Assembly: GCA_026874595.1 (NCBI GenBank)
Contig: CM049308.1
Location: 76,185,124 to 76,249,123, forward strand
DNA from: Sipunculus nudus
Lineage: Eukaryota > Annelida > Sipuncula > Golfingiida > Sipunculidae
Direction of reading: 5' to 3'
Length of the DNA: 64,000 bases
A model generated the notes under the pieces. That model was given only the letters and a program-made list of their open reading frames with translations, was not told the origin of the DNA and searched no databases. Positions 38,901 to 47,487 of this stretch are shown here, one piece after another. Each line of letters opens with the position of its first letter. Positions within the stretch are counted from its first letter, which is position 1. Both the position numbers and the translations under genes were made by a program.

Positions 38901-41764
38901 TATAACTGTGGCATAAAACCACTGCATAAGGAGTGCTGAATTATAGGCGTCTCATTGTACACAGCCTAATGTCACTGTACAACTATGATATAATGATGGT
39001 ATCACAAAACAGACTGGCATAAAAGTGGTGCCACTGTGTGGCATATTTAATATCTCAGTCCTCCAACTATGTCTGAGTCATGTATTATAATGTATGATAG
39101 CTGAAGTTGCATTCAATCCAGAATGATATTTGTGGCCAGTGTCACTTATAAATAATGAACAGATTCAGTTATTAGTTATTCAGTTATAAAGCAAAGTTAT
39201 TAATAATGAGTAAGGGTATTGCAAACTTAACTAGAATACAGGTAGTCAACAAGCGACTACATGTATCCGCCAAAATCAGAGTGGAACGGGTGAAGTGAGG
39301 CATGGTTTGAATGGCAAGGGGAAACAGAGTGAGGTGTGTTGCATATTAGCAATGGATGTCTGCAGCCGAAATGTGTATGTAGGTTGCGCCACCGACCACA
39401 AAATCCAGAAAGCTGTCCAAGTTGTATACATATGACAAATTTTAGGCAGAGAAGTCAAACCACTACATGTATATGAGTGATTTTATCCTATGGCAGACAA
39501 ACAGAAGGACTTGTGCAAAAATGGTGGCAGGTGGCGCCTCCAATTTTGTGTATTGATTAAGAGCTATGTGAGATCTATATACATGCAAAATTTCAAGGGG
39601 ATATGTCCAACCAGTCCTGAGTTATAAGCCTGAATGTCTGCAGCGTTAACATAAATGTAGGTGGTGCCACCTGCCAAAAAAATCAAGAAAGCTATCCAAG
39701 ATGTATAAACACGCAAAATTTTAGGCAGATAAGTCAAAGCACTACTGAGATATGAGTGATTTTAGCCCAAGGCAGACAAACAGATGGACCCTGTGCAAAA
39801 ATAGTTGCAGTTGGTCCCTCCAGTTTTGTGTATGATAAAGGGCTATGTAAGATCTATACACATGCAAAATTTTGGCCCAATCGGTCTAATGGTTCCCTAG
39901 ATATGAGCTTGGATGTCTGCAGCGTAAACTAGAATGTAGGTGGCACCACCTGTTATAAAATCAAGAAAGCTGTCAAGGATGTATAAACCTGCAAAATTTT
40001 AGGCAGATATGTCAAACCATCGCTGAGATATGAATGATTTTATCCCACGGCAGACAAACAGACGGATGGTGTGCAAAAATGGTTTCAGGTGGTGCCACCA
40101 GTTTTGCGTATAATAGAGAGCTATGCGAGATCTATACACATGCAAAATGTTGGCTCAATCGGTCAAACAGTTCCAGAGATACAAGCTTGGATATCTGCAG
40201 CGTAAACTAGAATGTAGGTGGCGCCACCTGTTATAAAATCAAGAAAGCTGTCCAGGATGTATACGCATGCAATATTTCAGGTGGATAAGTCCAACCACTG
40301 CAGAGATATGAGTGATTTTATCCCTACGCAGATGAACAGATGGACGCTGTGCAAATGTGGTTGCAGGTGGCGCCATCATTTTTAGTGTATGTTATGAAGC
40401 AATCCAAGGGTTACATCTGTGCAAAATTTCTAGCCTGATCAGTCAAAGGGTTCCAGAGATATGTGGGTTTATGTTTGGAAACAGACGCACAAATGGAAGC
40501 TGGGCAGAGAGGAAAGGTCAGAGGTCAACCAAAAATGAGGGCGCAGCAGATCACATGTGACCTGATCATAATTCCAAATTTAAAAAATTCTGCCCAGTGG
40601 TTACGGAGGAGTTCTCTGGAAACCTATGCAGCGGCGGCGGCTGACTAAAAACATAGTATCCGCAAAACTCTGTTTTGGCAGATACAATTAAAATATGGCA
40701 CAACTGATCTATCAGAAGTAGGAAATACAGAAATAATAAATTTATAAAGATACTGAAGAAATGGCATTATACTCTGATACCGATCAGAACAGGGCAGTTC
40801 AATGGCTGTAAGATCTGCAAACGTTTGTTTATAGTTGTGTTACTACAAGTGTAACTATAGGCAGTGATGGTACATGTCTTTATCTATACATGCATAGGTT
40901 GTATAAATTACAGTAAACCACTCTGCTTGCTGCAGATCTGTAGATTAAGAATATATTGTACAGTGTGATTTATCTTAATGTAGGCTTCTTCTTGAATCTC
41001 ACAAACATGACAGAAAATATGACCCTCTTGATGTACCAGGTACATTTTATTGTGAAAAGATCCACACACATCATGAATATTACATAAGCCTCCATTTATT
41101 GGACTGGTAGCTCTCCACATCAAACAATTCCTCTGATATATACAATAGATGTTTTCCTTATATACATGAACTGCCTTCCAACTATTGTTACCAAGGCCTG
41201 GGTATTTTTTTGTTTGATTAAACCAAAGGCTAATGCAACAAGCACAAAGCAAAAAGAAAAGCATATTTCTGCCAAAAACATAAACAATTTTACTAGACCC
41301 CTACAAATGTAATGTGCACTTGTTCAGTAGTACAGTTTTCCCACCAGATGTCAGTAAGTTTTTATTTGTTCAGATTCTGGTTACAGGATGTCAGTGACAG
41401 TTTCTGTTTGTTCAAAGCATGGCCACAAGATGTCAGTAACAGTTAATTTGTTCAACAAACAACTGAAAGTAATCTTACACATGCAACTAAATCAATTTAA
41501 TAAAGTTTTCTTTGCCTCAAGTCAAACGTCTTAACAAAATTTAATTGCAATCAATCTGTTTTAACTATAATGACCTTAGAAGATGAAGTGCAAACAGTCT
41601 GACAAACAGACATCGAAATAAACAATTTCTGTTGATTTCACTGCCAGAAGTCATTTTAAAATAGCAAAGATAAAATAAAAAATGCTCAAATTCTGCAGTT
41701 TCTATCAACTGTAGATTTGTTACTCACCCTTGTAGGTCATGGACGATCACCTGCTCATCATTTC
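22585..41764 (-). CDS. DCAF5: DCAF5 (WDR22), DDB1-CUL4 substrate receptor, 5' incomplete
   Basis: Six joined minus-strand exons give about 697 residues. They cover most of the WD40 propeller and the whole C-terminal tail; roughly the first 120 residues of vertebrate DCAF5 are missing. Diagnostic stretches include NDEQVIVHD, LDVFLHNDAVYGL, NPVEPRLLATANGKEGV, RRRLPPVLY, NSCTMKSCCFAGDRDQYV, SGSDDFNLYVWKIP, VLKGHRSIVNQVRFNP and EDPRMMAFFDSLVQRELEG. Family knowledge: DCAF5 docks on DDB1 and presents chromatin-associated substrates to the nuclear CRL4 ubiquitin ligase. All five introns are GT-AG with consistent phases (2, 1, 2, 1, 0 going downstream). The three largest introns are filled with nested mobile elements. 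Nothing suggests a pseudogene. The N-terminal exons were not found up to 64000 and may lie beyond the window. Confidence 0.93.
26211..27173. mobile_element. CTAG-hairpin element family 2
   Basis: The left end is CTAGATATTTC, a perfect hairpin at 26223-26239 (TGGCACC, loop GCA, GGTGCCA), then TAGTATCGCCAGAC. The right end has a GGC run and a hairpin at 27145-27171 (GTATCTCCAGAC, loop TAT, GTCTGGCGATAC), then AA. Inside are two or three diverged units with AGGTGGCGCCACC-like cores at about 26505 and 26830. The gamma copy at about 49310 lacks it: GGGTGAATAACTTTGACC there is the empty site. Insertion was therefore between A and T with no target duplication. The sequence differs from family 1 but the plan is identical. 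Confidence 0.8.
27659..27839. promoter_or_regulatory. Clusters of AGGTCA-type half-sites inside repeat
   Basis: TGACCT motifs (AGGTCA on the minus strand) recur with spacings of 0, 1 and 2 bases at 27659-27685 and again near 27804-27839. Such direct repeats are classical nuclear-receptor half-sites. They are part of the gamma-element tandem unit and reappear in 49518-49970. Any regulatory activity is inference. Confidence 0.35.
28332..28450 (-). CDS. DCAF5: DCAF5 internal exon, 119 bp (LVLKGHRSIVNQVRFNP)
   Basis: The acceptor TTATTTCACAG ends at 28451 and the donor is AAG followed by GTCAGA, starting at 28331. The exon enters in phase 1 and ends on a codon boundary. It encodes EAWVGEAHLVLKGHRSIVNQ and onward to GVEKVIK, a WD40 blade almost identical to the animal family. 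Confidence 0.93.
29198..29478 (-). CDS. DCAF5: DCAF5 internal exon, 281 bp
   Basis: The acceptor is ACCTGATCAG ending at 29479; the donor is TTCAG followed by GTAAAT. It encodes YLLRYGGG, then ALRRRLPPVLYRL, NSCTMKSCCFAGDRDQYVV and SGSDDFNLYVWKIPEAGTS, the most strongly conserved DCAF5 segment. It enters in phase 2 and leaves in phase 1, both matching its neighbours. Confidence 0.94.
29816..29945 (-). CDS. DCAF5: DCAF5 internal exon, 130 bp
   Basis: The acceptor GACATTTTAG ends at 29946; the donor is AAAAA followed by GTAGGT. It encodes PFILARHMSPMHAVMYNP, then VEPRLLATANGKEGVDLWDI. The WD dipeptide-like LWDIR ends the blade. Phase 1 in, phase 2 out. The intron that follows is only 337 bp. 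Confidence 0.93.
29946..30202. other. DCAF5 intron, no feature seen
   Basis: Short AT-rich intronic stretch between the exon at 29945 and the element starting at 30203. No repeat or ORF was recognised. Confidence 0.4.
30203..34389 (+). mobile_element. CAAG/CTAA element, subfamily alpha, copy 3 (in DCAF5 intron)
   Basis: It starts CAAGGGACCCATGGGTCACA and ends with a GGAC run, GCTCAGATGAC, TTATA, GTCAGCTGAGC and TAA at 34389. From about 30470 it aligns with 5955-8249 of copy 1, interrupted by the pearl-like element at 30635-32228. Without that insert it is about 2.6 kb. It lies in the intron between DCAF5 exons 29816-29945 and 34714-34853. It has no protein-coding capacity. Confidence 0.8.
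30635..32228. mobile_element. CTAG-hairpin element family 1 (pearl-like), copy 2
   Basis: It has the same ends as the 10418 copy: CTAGAATACGG with the GTAGTCG/CGACTAC hairpin on the left, and a GGC run, the GTATCCGC/GCGGATAC hairpin and AA on the right. Nine palindromes lie at 30782, 30910, 31059, 31190, 31339, 31470, 31619, 31750 and 31899. The first step of 128 bp shows that one monomer was lost at the left edge. Host text GTTAAA and ATATTAGAATTC on either side is contiguous near 6112-6130 in alpha copy 1, giving a direct empty site without duplication. Confidence 0.88.
34390..34713. other. DCAF5 intron, no feature seen
   Basis: AT-rich intronic sequence between the alpha element and the exon donor at 34713. 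Nothing was recognised. Confidence 0.4.
34714..34853 (-). CDS. DCAF5: DCAF5 internal exon, 140 bp
   Basis: The acceptor is TTTTTGTGACAG ending at 34854; the donor is GAAG followed by GTGAGT. It encodes GETLDVFLHNDAVYGLSSDP, then NDSIFASACDDGKVQIFDIR, a WD40 blade typical of DCAF5. Phase 2 in, phase 1 out. Confidence 0.93.
34854..35470. other. DCAF5 intron, no clear feature
   Basis: Intronic sequence with a near-palindromic stretch around 35055-35110 (GTGGCTCCACCT and GGAACCACACTG). I found no ORF or repeat copy elsewhere in the window. Confidence 0.35.
35471..38250 (+). mobile_element. Further hairpin-CTAA element (family J), left end uncertain
   Basis: The right end is a GGATGGACGGACAGATGGAC run followed by TAGCCCATCAG, CCTGAGGGCTA and A (38228-38250), a hairpin ending in CTAA. 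The same motif (AAGCCCTCAGCC) occurs at about 35473, fitting the left motif of the other families. Interior units carry CCAGTGGTTCCT and CAGTAGTTACAGATCATCA-like text at 35840 and 37925, and two copies of GACTGAGATTTT. The alpha element 35883-37725 sits inside it. The left boundary is a guess. Confidence 0.5.
35883..37725 (-). mobile_element. CAAG/CTAA element, subfamily alpha, copy 4 (reverse)
   Basis: On the minus strand it starts CAAGGGACCCATGGGTCACT then GTGCTCAGCTG (37725 leftward). It ends with a GGAC run, a CTCAGATGAC/GTCAGCTGAGC hairpin and TAA at 35883. At 1.84 kb it is the shortest complete copy. Its 3' half matches 19150-19567 reversed, and its 5' part matches 16700-17500 of copy 2. 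Confidence 0.8.
38400..38670 (+). repeat. Fragment of gamma-type tandem unit
   Basis: It carries GTGACCTTGACCGCTGATCT, CTCAAAATCTACAGATTTCTTC and ATATGTGAAAGATGG, corresponding to about two 145-bp units of the gamma elements at 27400 and 49500, without their ends. Confidence 0.6.
38671..39230. other. DCAF5 intron, no feature seen
   Basis: AT-rich intronic sequence. A minus-strand 80-codon ORF at 38720-38962 has no recognisable domain and is not called. Confidence 0.35.
39231..40687. mobile_element. CTAG-hairpin element family 1 (pearl-like), copy 3
   Basis: The left end is CTAGAATACAGG with a slightly decayed hairpin (GTAGTCA / CGACTAC). The right end has a GCGGCGG run, the GTATCCGC / GCAGATAC hairpin, then AA. 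Monomer cores are more diverged than in copies 1 and 2, for example GTTGCGCCACC at about 39383 and AGGTGGTGCCACC near 40087. The flanks read ACTTAA then TTAAAA with no evident duplication. This looks like an older copy. Confidence 0.82.
40908..41264 (-). CDS. Possible small secreted Cys-rich protein ORF, unrecognised
   Basis: An ATG-initiated 118-codon ORF on the DCAF5 strand, inside the intron just 3' of the 37-bp exon. The N-terminus (MLFFLLCACCISLWF) is hydrophobic like a signal peptide. The rest has about seven further cysteines, including a CNIHDVC and CHVC pattern, and one NHT glycosylation sequon. It is not low-complexity and not part of a repeat I can match. I do not recognise the family. 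In AT-rich intronic DNA an ORF of this length can arise by chance, so it is a candidate only. Confidence 0.2.
   Translation of the reverse strand: MLFFLLCACCISLWFNQTKKYPGLGNNSWKAVHVYKENIYCIYQRNCLMWRATSPINGGLCNIHDVCGSFHNKMYLVHQEGHIFCHVCEIQEEAYIKINHTVQYILNLQICSKQSGLL
41265..41727. other. DCAF5 intron with short repeated motif
   Basis: Three copies of an AnGATGTCAGTnA-type motif followed by TTTGTTCA occur at 41345-41455. Otherwise no feature was seen. Confidence 0.4.
41728..41764 (-). CDS. DCAF5: DCAF5 37-bp exon (NDEQVIVHDLQ)
   Basis: The acceptor ATATTTTCAG ends at 41765; the donor is CAAGG followed by GTGAGT. It enters in phase 1 and leaves in phase 2. It encodes only NDEQVIVHDLQ plus split codons, matching the GGNDEQV segment of DCAF5. 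It is the most 5' exon that can be placed. It is too short for ORF-based detection and was found by homology and phase. Confidence 0.85.
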
Positions 41765-42334
41765 CTGAAAATATAAAGAATTAAATGATAAATGATAATA
41801 AATCAGTCTTGTCAGTGACATCATCATTCAGATAACTGCATCATCCACAGGCCTTGGACTAACTGACTGCTGGTTTTTAAGAAAATAAAAAGAGAAATTT
41901 GGTGGGGAAAAGTATCAAAACTGTCTGAGAGTATGAAGAATTATTAAAAATATTGCCTAAATGCACATTTCATTTTTTTTCCAATTCTGACATATGTGAT
42001 GCTTAGAGCACAGCCCTGCCACTATTTTCCACCACTGTCAGCAGAGACAGGGTCAAGCCCAGCCAAGTTTACCTGCAGCCGCTCTAAAGCTAAAGTGAGC
42101 CGACTTTGTACTGTTTGAAAAAACAAGAACATGATACTGTAATTCTGATTTCTGAATATGTTTTTGTCCAAAACCAACCACAATTGGGTGGCTGACATGG
42201 CTCCAGGCTCTAGTGATGCTCACAAGCAATAATCAGACACTAATTAACCCTTTCCTGACTATATTAATTTTAGATTACTCCCAAAGTATGACTTTTCATT
42301 TACACTACAGGCAATATCTTGCTTAGCACCATAA
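41765..42334. other. Probable DCAF5 intron, no feature assigned
   Basis: The next exon upstream should end in phase 1 and encode the WD40 segment before NDEQV. I could not find it here. A splice-site-bounded stretch at 42073-42109 has the right phase but the wrong protein sequence. Confidence 0.35.
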
Positions 42335-43720
42335 CAACCCTCTGACATTACAACCAGATCACTGGCTGCCAGAGTGCCTTTACATCTGATCTGAGGAATG
42401 CATTATAAGGCCCTATGAGGATGCACATATTTTCATCATTTTTGGACAACACCTCATGGCTTACAGGTACACTGTCATTTGACATAAACCAGACTAATCG
42501 TTAGCATTTTTAGTATACTTTCTAACAACACCAAATATGAGCATGAAAAGTTTTGTTTTAACTCAGCATATTGGTAAACCCCTCCACATTGAAATGACTC
42601 GTTACCATAGAGATGGAGTTTCAGTTTTGGTTGTGAGTTCACATGTATTCTCCTGTGTTAATTCATCATTTGTAGAACTAGAATACGGGTAGTTGACAAG
42701 CGACTACGTGTATCCCCCAAAATCAGAGTGGAATGGGTGAAGTGAGGCATGGATTGAGTGGCAAGGGGAAATAGAGTGAGGTGTGTTGCTTATTAGCATG
42801 GATGTCTGCAGCCCAAATATGAATGTAGGTTGCGCCACCTACCAAAAAACCAGAAAGCTGTCAAAGTTGTATACATGTGCAAAATTTTAGGCAGATAAGT
42901 CAAACCACTACATGTATATGAGTGATTTTATCCTACAGCAGACAAACAGAAGGACTTGTGCAAAAATGGTGGCACCACCAATTTTGTGTATGATTAAGAG
43001 CTATGTGAGATCTATACACATGCAAAATTTCAGGGGGATATGTCCAACCAGCATAATGTCTGCAGCGTTAACATAAATGTAGGTGGCACCACCTGTCAAA
43101 AAAATCAAGAAAGCTATCCAAGATGTGTAAACATGCAAAATTTTAGGCAGATAAGTCAAACCACTACTGAGATACGAGTGATTTTCGCCCACGGCAGGCA
43201 AACAGATGGACACTGTGCAAACATGATTGCAGGTGGCGCCACCATTTTTTGTGTTTGTTGCATTTGTACAAAATTTTTCCTGATCGGTCAATCGGTTCCC
43301 GAGATATGTGGTTTTATGTGTGGAAACAGATGCACAAATGGATGCCGGGCAGAGAGGAAAGGTCAGAGGTCAACGCAAATTGGTTAGGCACCAGATCACA
43401 TGTGACCCGATAATTGGTGTAAGTTTCGGAAAATCAGTCCAGTAGTCTCAGAGGAGTTCTACGAATGAATGAGGCGGCGGCTGAACCCAGTCAAAAACAT
43501 AGTATCCGAAAAACTTCCTTTTGGCGGATACAATAATGTTAAGATTATGGGCTGTTTACCACAATATGAATGTAACATGATGGAAGACCACTGTAATGCA
43601 TTCCTTGATACTGCTTATATCAATGCATTCCTTGATATTGCTTGTATCATGACTTCAGTAGGCTTTCCAGTCCAATTATCAATGCCTACAGAGTCGGGTT
43701 GTTATGGCTATATCTTGCAA
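42335..43720. repeat. Local duplication, copy 1 (filled)
   Basis: 42335-42677 plus 43534-43720 align with 45675-46262, sharing CTCTGnCATTACnACCAGAT, TGCCAGAGTGCCTTTA and GATTATGGGCTGTTTACCAC. The pearl-like element 42678-43533 interrupts this copy. Copy 2 has an extra stretch of about 80 bp near 45930-46010. No gene was seen. Confidence 0.75.
42678..43533. mobile_element. CTAG-hairpin element family 1 (pearl-like), copy 4
   Basis: It begins CTAGAATACGG with hairpin GTAGTTG / CGACTAC and ends with a GCGGCGG run, GTATCCG, loop, GGCGGATAC and AA. At 856 bp it is the shortest copy, with about four monomers. The flanks (TGTAGAA and TAATGTTAAG) are contiguous as TTAGCATAATATTGAG at 46091-46106 in the sister duplication, which is the empty site. 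Confidence 0.85.
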
Positions 43721-44353
43721 TGCTTTTGATGCATCTTTACCAATTTTCTGCAGTTCTTACAGAGAGGGTTTGTTTTAGGCTACCGGAGATTTCCCTCATT
43801 TTGTCAGTCAATGATGATCAAGAAAGCAGCAAGATACTGCTCCACAATATGATTGTCATGTTTGCTAAAATAGTGATGGACACAGTCATTGCTGGTCTCT
43901 CCTTTTAACAAGTCAATTGTGTTTATTTTCTTCTGCATGGAAATAAGCTGAATGTTAATTTTGTTGTAAACAGAATAGGGTTTATAAGAAAATGCAAATG
44001 TTGAGATACATGTGTTTTGAGATTCAATCTTAGAACTGATATTATATGAAACATACATACTGAGAATCGGCTGAAGTGCTGATACAGATACAGGGTTGAG
44101 AGGTTTGCAAAAATGTATTTGAAAATTTAACTGTTAGCATCTATATATTGGTGAGTTCAGGAACTACTTATGTTTCACGGTTTAAAACATCCAAATATTT
44201 TTGTAAAATAGAGTTTTTGTAAATAAAGAATGCTGGATTTAATTGAATTTATTATATTTAACAATATTAACTATAATATTTTATAAAATTAATGAAGTCT
44301 TGCCCTTGTTGAAATCTCCTTCCACACCAAAGAGAACCACCATCTGAAGGCCT
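43721..44353. other. No feature seen
   Basis: AT-rich sequence. Overlapping 84-88-codon ORFs on both strands show no domain, and neither is called. Confidence 0.35.
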
Positions 44354-44710
44354 TTGATATACCTGAATATTACGGTTGTCCCTTTTATTTGTGAGGTTTT
44401 AATTTCACACTATTTGCGAATGGAAAATAATCACTTATATGAAACCCTTGGGAATAAGATGCCCCTTTACCCTAAATTACCAATGATTCACTGCAGAAAC
44501 AGTTTAGTTATTAAACTTTTGAAAACATGGTTTGTTTATCAGCAACCTACTCTGCATGTGACTGATATCAGAACCAGCAAATGCAAACATGTTAATTATT
44601 GTAAAATATGTGGTAATCACAGGAGATATGTCGACTCTGACACAGGTCATAATATAATGACCATAACAGAAGTATGTGAGGGTTTGTGGGCTTCATTTTC
44701 ACTTTTTTGA
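44354..44710 (+). pseudogene. Possible remnant of a retroelement ORF (Penelope-like?)
   Basis: A 118-codon frame whose second half reads like the segment between the reverse transcriptase and the GIY-YIG endonuclease in Penelope-like elements: RNSLVIKLLKTWF, then CKHVNYCKIC, then DTGHNIMTI and a cysteine. The spacing of the CxHxxxCxxC cluster and the following TG fits from memory. No RT core or GIY-YIG motif was found next to it. If correct it is a short, dead fragment. Confidence is low. Confidence 0.25.
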
Positions 44711-45674
44711 TAAATACAAATACTGCCTTATTACTTAGATCTTAAAGGTTCTGATGCAATCACGAAAAAAATTAAACCCTCACAAGACATTAAAAATTCA
44801 GAATTTGAGAAAATTTCAGCCTCACAAATCAAAAGCCAACCACAGTATACATTTTACAAATAGGTAATTACTGATTATTATGGAAACACTTTTGGCCGCA
44901 TCTCAGGAAGAGAATCCTGACATTTGGCCGGCGCAGGGCCCTGTGAACACTGGCTACCTGGGCGGTTAGCTGTCAATCGAAACAAAAGTAACAACACTGG
45001 CTCTGGATATTCCCTGCTGGGCTGGTATCGGTTTTATCTGGCTATTGATACATGGCTACAGTAAAATAGTCTTACGTCAAAGGAGCAGGAACAAAGTGGA
45101 AGTGGAATGACCTATTATTTACCAAGGGTACTAGAACACAGGTGTCAGCCAGCTGTATTAACAGACACAAAGAAACACACAGAGACCATAAGTACTATAG
45201 TGCTTGTCATTCTTTTGTGTATTTGAAGCTAATAAACATTTCTTTTAAAATCCCATGTGATTTCTTCTTTGCAAACATTGTAAGCATTGACTGAAGTGGC
45301 TGTTGTTATTGTCCTCTGCTTCAGCAGGATTGGGGACACTAATTTGGGTTTGTCTGTCTGTCCATCTGTCTGTCTGTCCGTCAGATTTTTCTGTGCGATA
45401 AATTTCCTAAATATTATCCAATTTCATTCAAATTTGGGTCAGTGATTGCGCCCATGAATACCTTGGATGGGATTGGTTTTGGAGTGTCTATCTGAAAATA
45501 TTTCTCTCCAGCTCGAAAAAAAAATTATCAAATTTTGGTCCAATTTCTCAATGTGTTTTAGTTTTTATGCTCACCAGCAGATGTCTCTACATGTCAGTGG
45601 ATTTTGGTCCCATTTCTCAATGTGATTTAGTTTTTAAGTTTGCCTGCAGATGTCTCCACATGTCTAGTATCATA
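44711..45674. other. Intergenic or intronic, GTCT run
   Basis: A GTCTGTCTGTCCATCTGTCT-like run at 45349-45382 is followed by AAATTTGGGTCAGTGATTGC, which looks like the edge of another repeat. Two related units with CCCATTTCTCAATGTG-like text occur near 45540 and 45605. A GC-richer patch at 44930-44985 has no ORF. Confidence 0.35.
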
Positions 45675-46262
45675 TAGACCCTCTGGCATTACGACCAGAT
45701 TACTGGTGCCAGAGTGCCTTTATATCTAATTCTGAGGAACGCACTATAAGGTCTTATGAAGATCCAAATATATCTGTCATTTCTGACAACACATCATGGC
45801 CTACAGTTTCATGGTCAATCAGGATAAACCAGACCAATTATTTGCATTTTTTGGTGTACTTTCTAAAAATACCAAATATGAGCGAGAAAAGTTCCGTTTT
45901 AACCCAGCACATTGGTAAATTCCTCAGCAAGTTTTTTGAATTTATGACCACATGAACACAAGCAAGGCTCGCGCAAGTAACAAGATGCAGGCAGCTTACA
46001 GGTGATACAGGAAATGACCCGTGACCATGGAGATGGTGTTTCAGTTTGGGTTGTGAGCTGACATGTATACTATTGTGTAAATTCATCATTCTTAGCATAA
46101 TATTGAGATTATGGGCTGTTTACCACAATATGAATGCACCCTGATGCAAGACCACTGCGATACATTCTTGATATTACTAGTATCTTGACTCGAGTAGGCT
46201 TACCAGCCCATCTGATTATCTGATTGCCTAACGAGTTGGGTTATCACAACTACGTGTAACAT
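45675..46262. repeat. Local duplication, copy 2 (empty site)
   Basis: The sister of 42335-43720, lacking the pearl-like insertion. It provides the empty-site reference at 46091-46106. Confidence 0.75.
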
Positions 46263-47487
46263 GGTATTGACTGACGTCATCAGCTGGAATTGCTATATCT
46301 CTGCACTCGTGTGATGAATATATCGCAGTCATTGTGAAGTGTTTTATCTAATTTTGGATTGTCTCATTTGTCTCAATTAAGTCCAAGGTAAGACATTATC
46401 ATTCATTCAGCAGCTGATGAAATAGCTCCTGCAACCTTCGGCCTTGAACTTTTTATACTGTCTCCTTTGTATAAAGAATGTCCATGAAAACATGCGGACA
46501 GGGGTACTGGTACAAAATGCACACATTCTGTTTGGAAGGGTCGCTCAAATTATGCAAATGTTGTGACTGTGCCAATTTGACAGTAACTTGATTGGTTGCT
46601 CACAACTGCTCTCCTATTGACTATTCATCAAATGAATATGAGTTTAAGGTCACATGGAGAAGGTCACAATCACAGAACAGAAAAGGCTCTCTGGTGATTG
46701 AGAATGAAATATTTGGTTTAAACTTTTTAAGTTTTTATTTCACAACCTTCTGGACACTTCATGAAGTGACAGGACTTGATTGGCAACTTTTACATTTTAG
46801 CTAGCCATGTGTTTTTTTTTCATATTTATGGTACCATCTGTAACCAAGACAGTTTCCTACTGAATAACTGCTGAAATCCCTTATTCATTCACTGATGGGC
46901 TATTTTTCAATATTAGGTAACCCTGTTAAAAAAGTTTCCATTAAACAAAGGACAACTCTTAGTGGAAAGGATAATACTTAGGCTCATAAGAACCCCATGT
47001 ATCAAACTAGAGCCTGCTCTAATTATCCTGCCTGATGGTTACATGGTTTTCACCACTTCAGCACAATGGTGCTATCATTTTTAACCACACAGTATCTGTG
47101 GTTCTACATCTCACAATGTGCAAATGACAGTTTCAACAGAATATGAACCCAGATATTTTGGTTTCCAAGTCCCATACAAAAATCCATTGTGTGTGTTCTG
47201 TATCTTGCACTGTGTATACATGTGTACACAAGGACATGAATATGAAAGCTGATGCTGAGATAATAATATTATCCAGTATTTGTTGACCTGTTCATGAAAA
47301 TGAAAGGTTACTCCTGTAATAATAAATGAACAATTTGTTTTCAAAAGAATATTTAACAACTTTTTCAGGCGATGTTTTCACATGTATTTTCCTAATCATT
47401 TTTAGTGGATGAAGGTAAATTATTTCAAGTGTTTTGTTAATGCATATTTACACTTAATTTTACGCTGTCAATGTGGTACAAAGTGAA
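46263..47487. other. No feature seen
   Basis: AT-rich, non-repetitive as far as I can see. ORFs here (70-82 codons) carry no recognisable motif. Confidence 0.35.

Noticed and set aside
42073-42109. Possible DCAF5 exon (TTTTTTCAAACAG acceptor, CAG-GTAAAC donor, phase 1)
   Set aside because: The phase fits the 37-bp exon, but the encoded TKSAHFSFRAAA does not resemble the expected WD40 segment before NDEQV. Treated as a chance splice-like pair.
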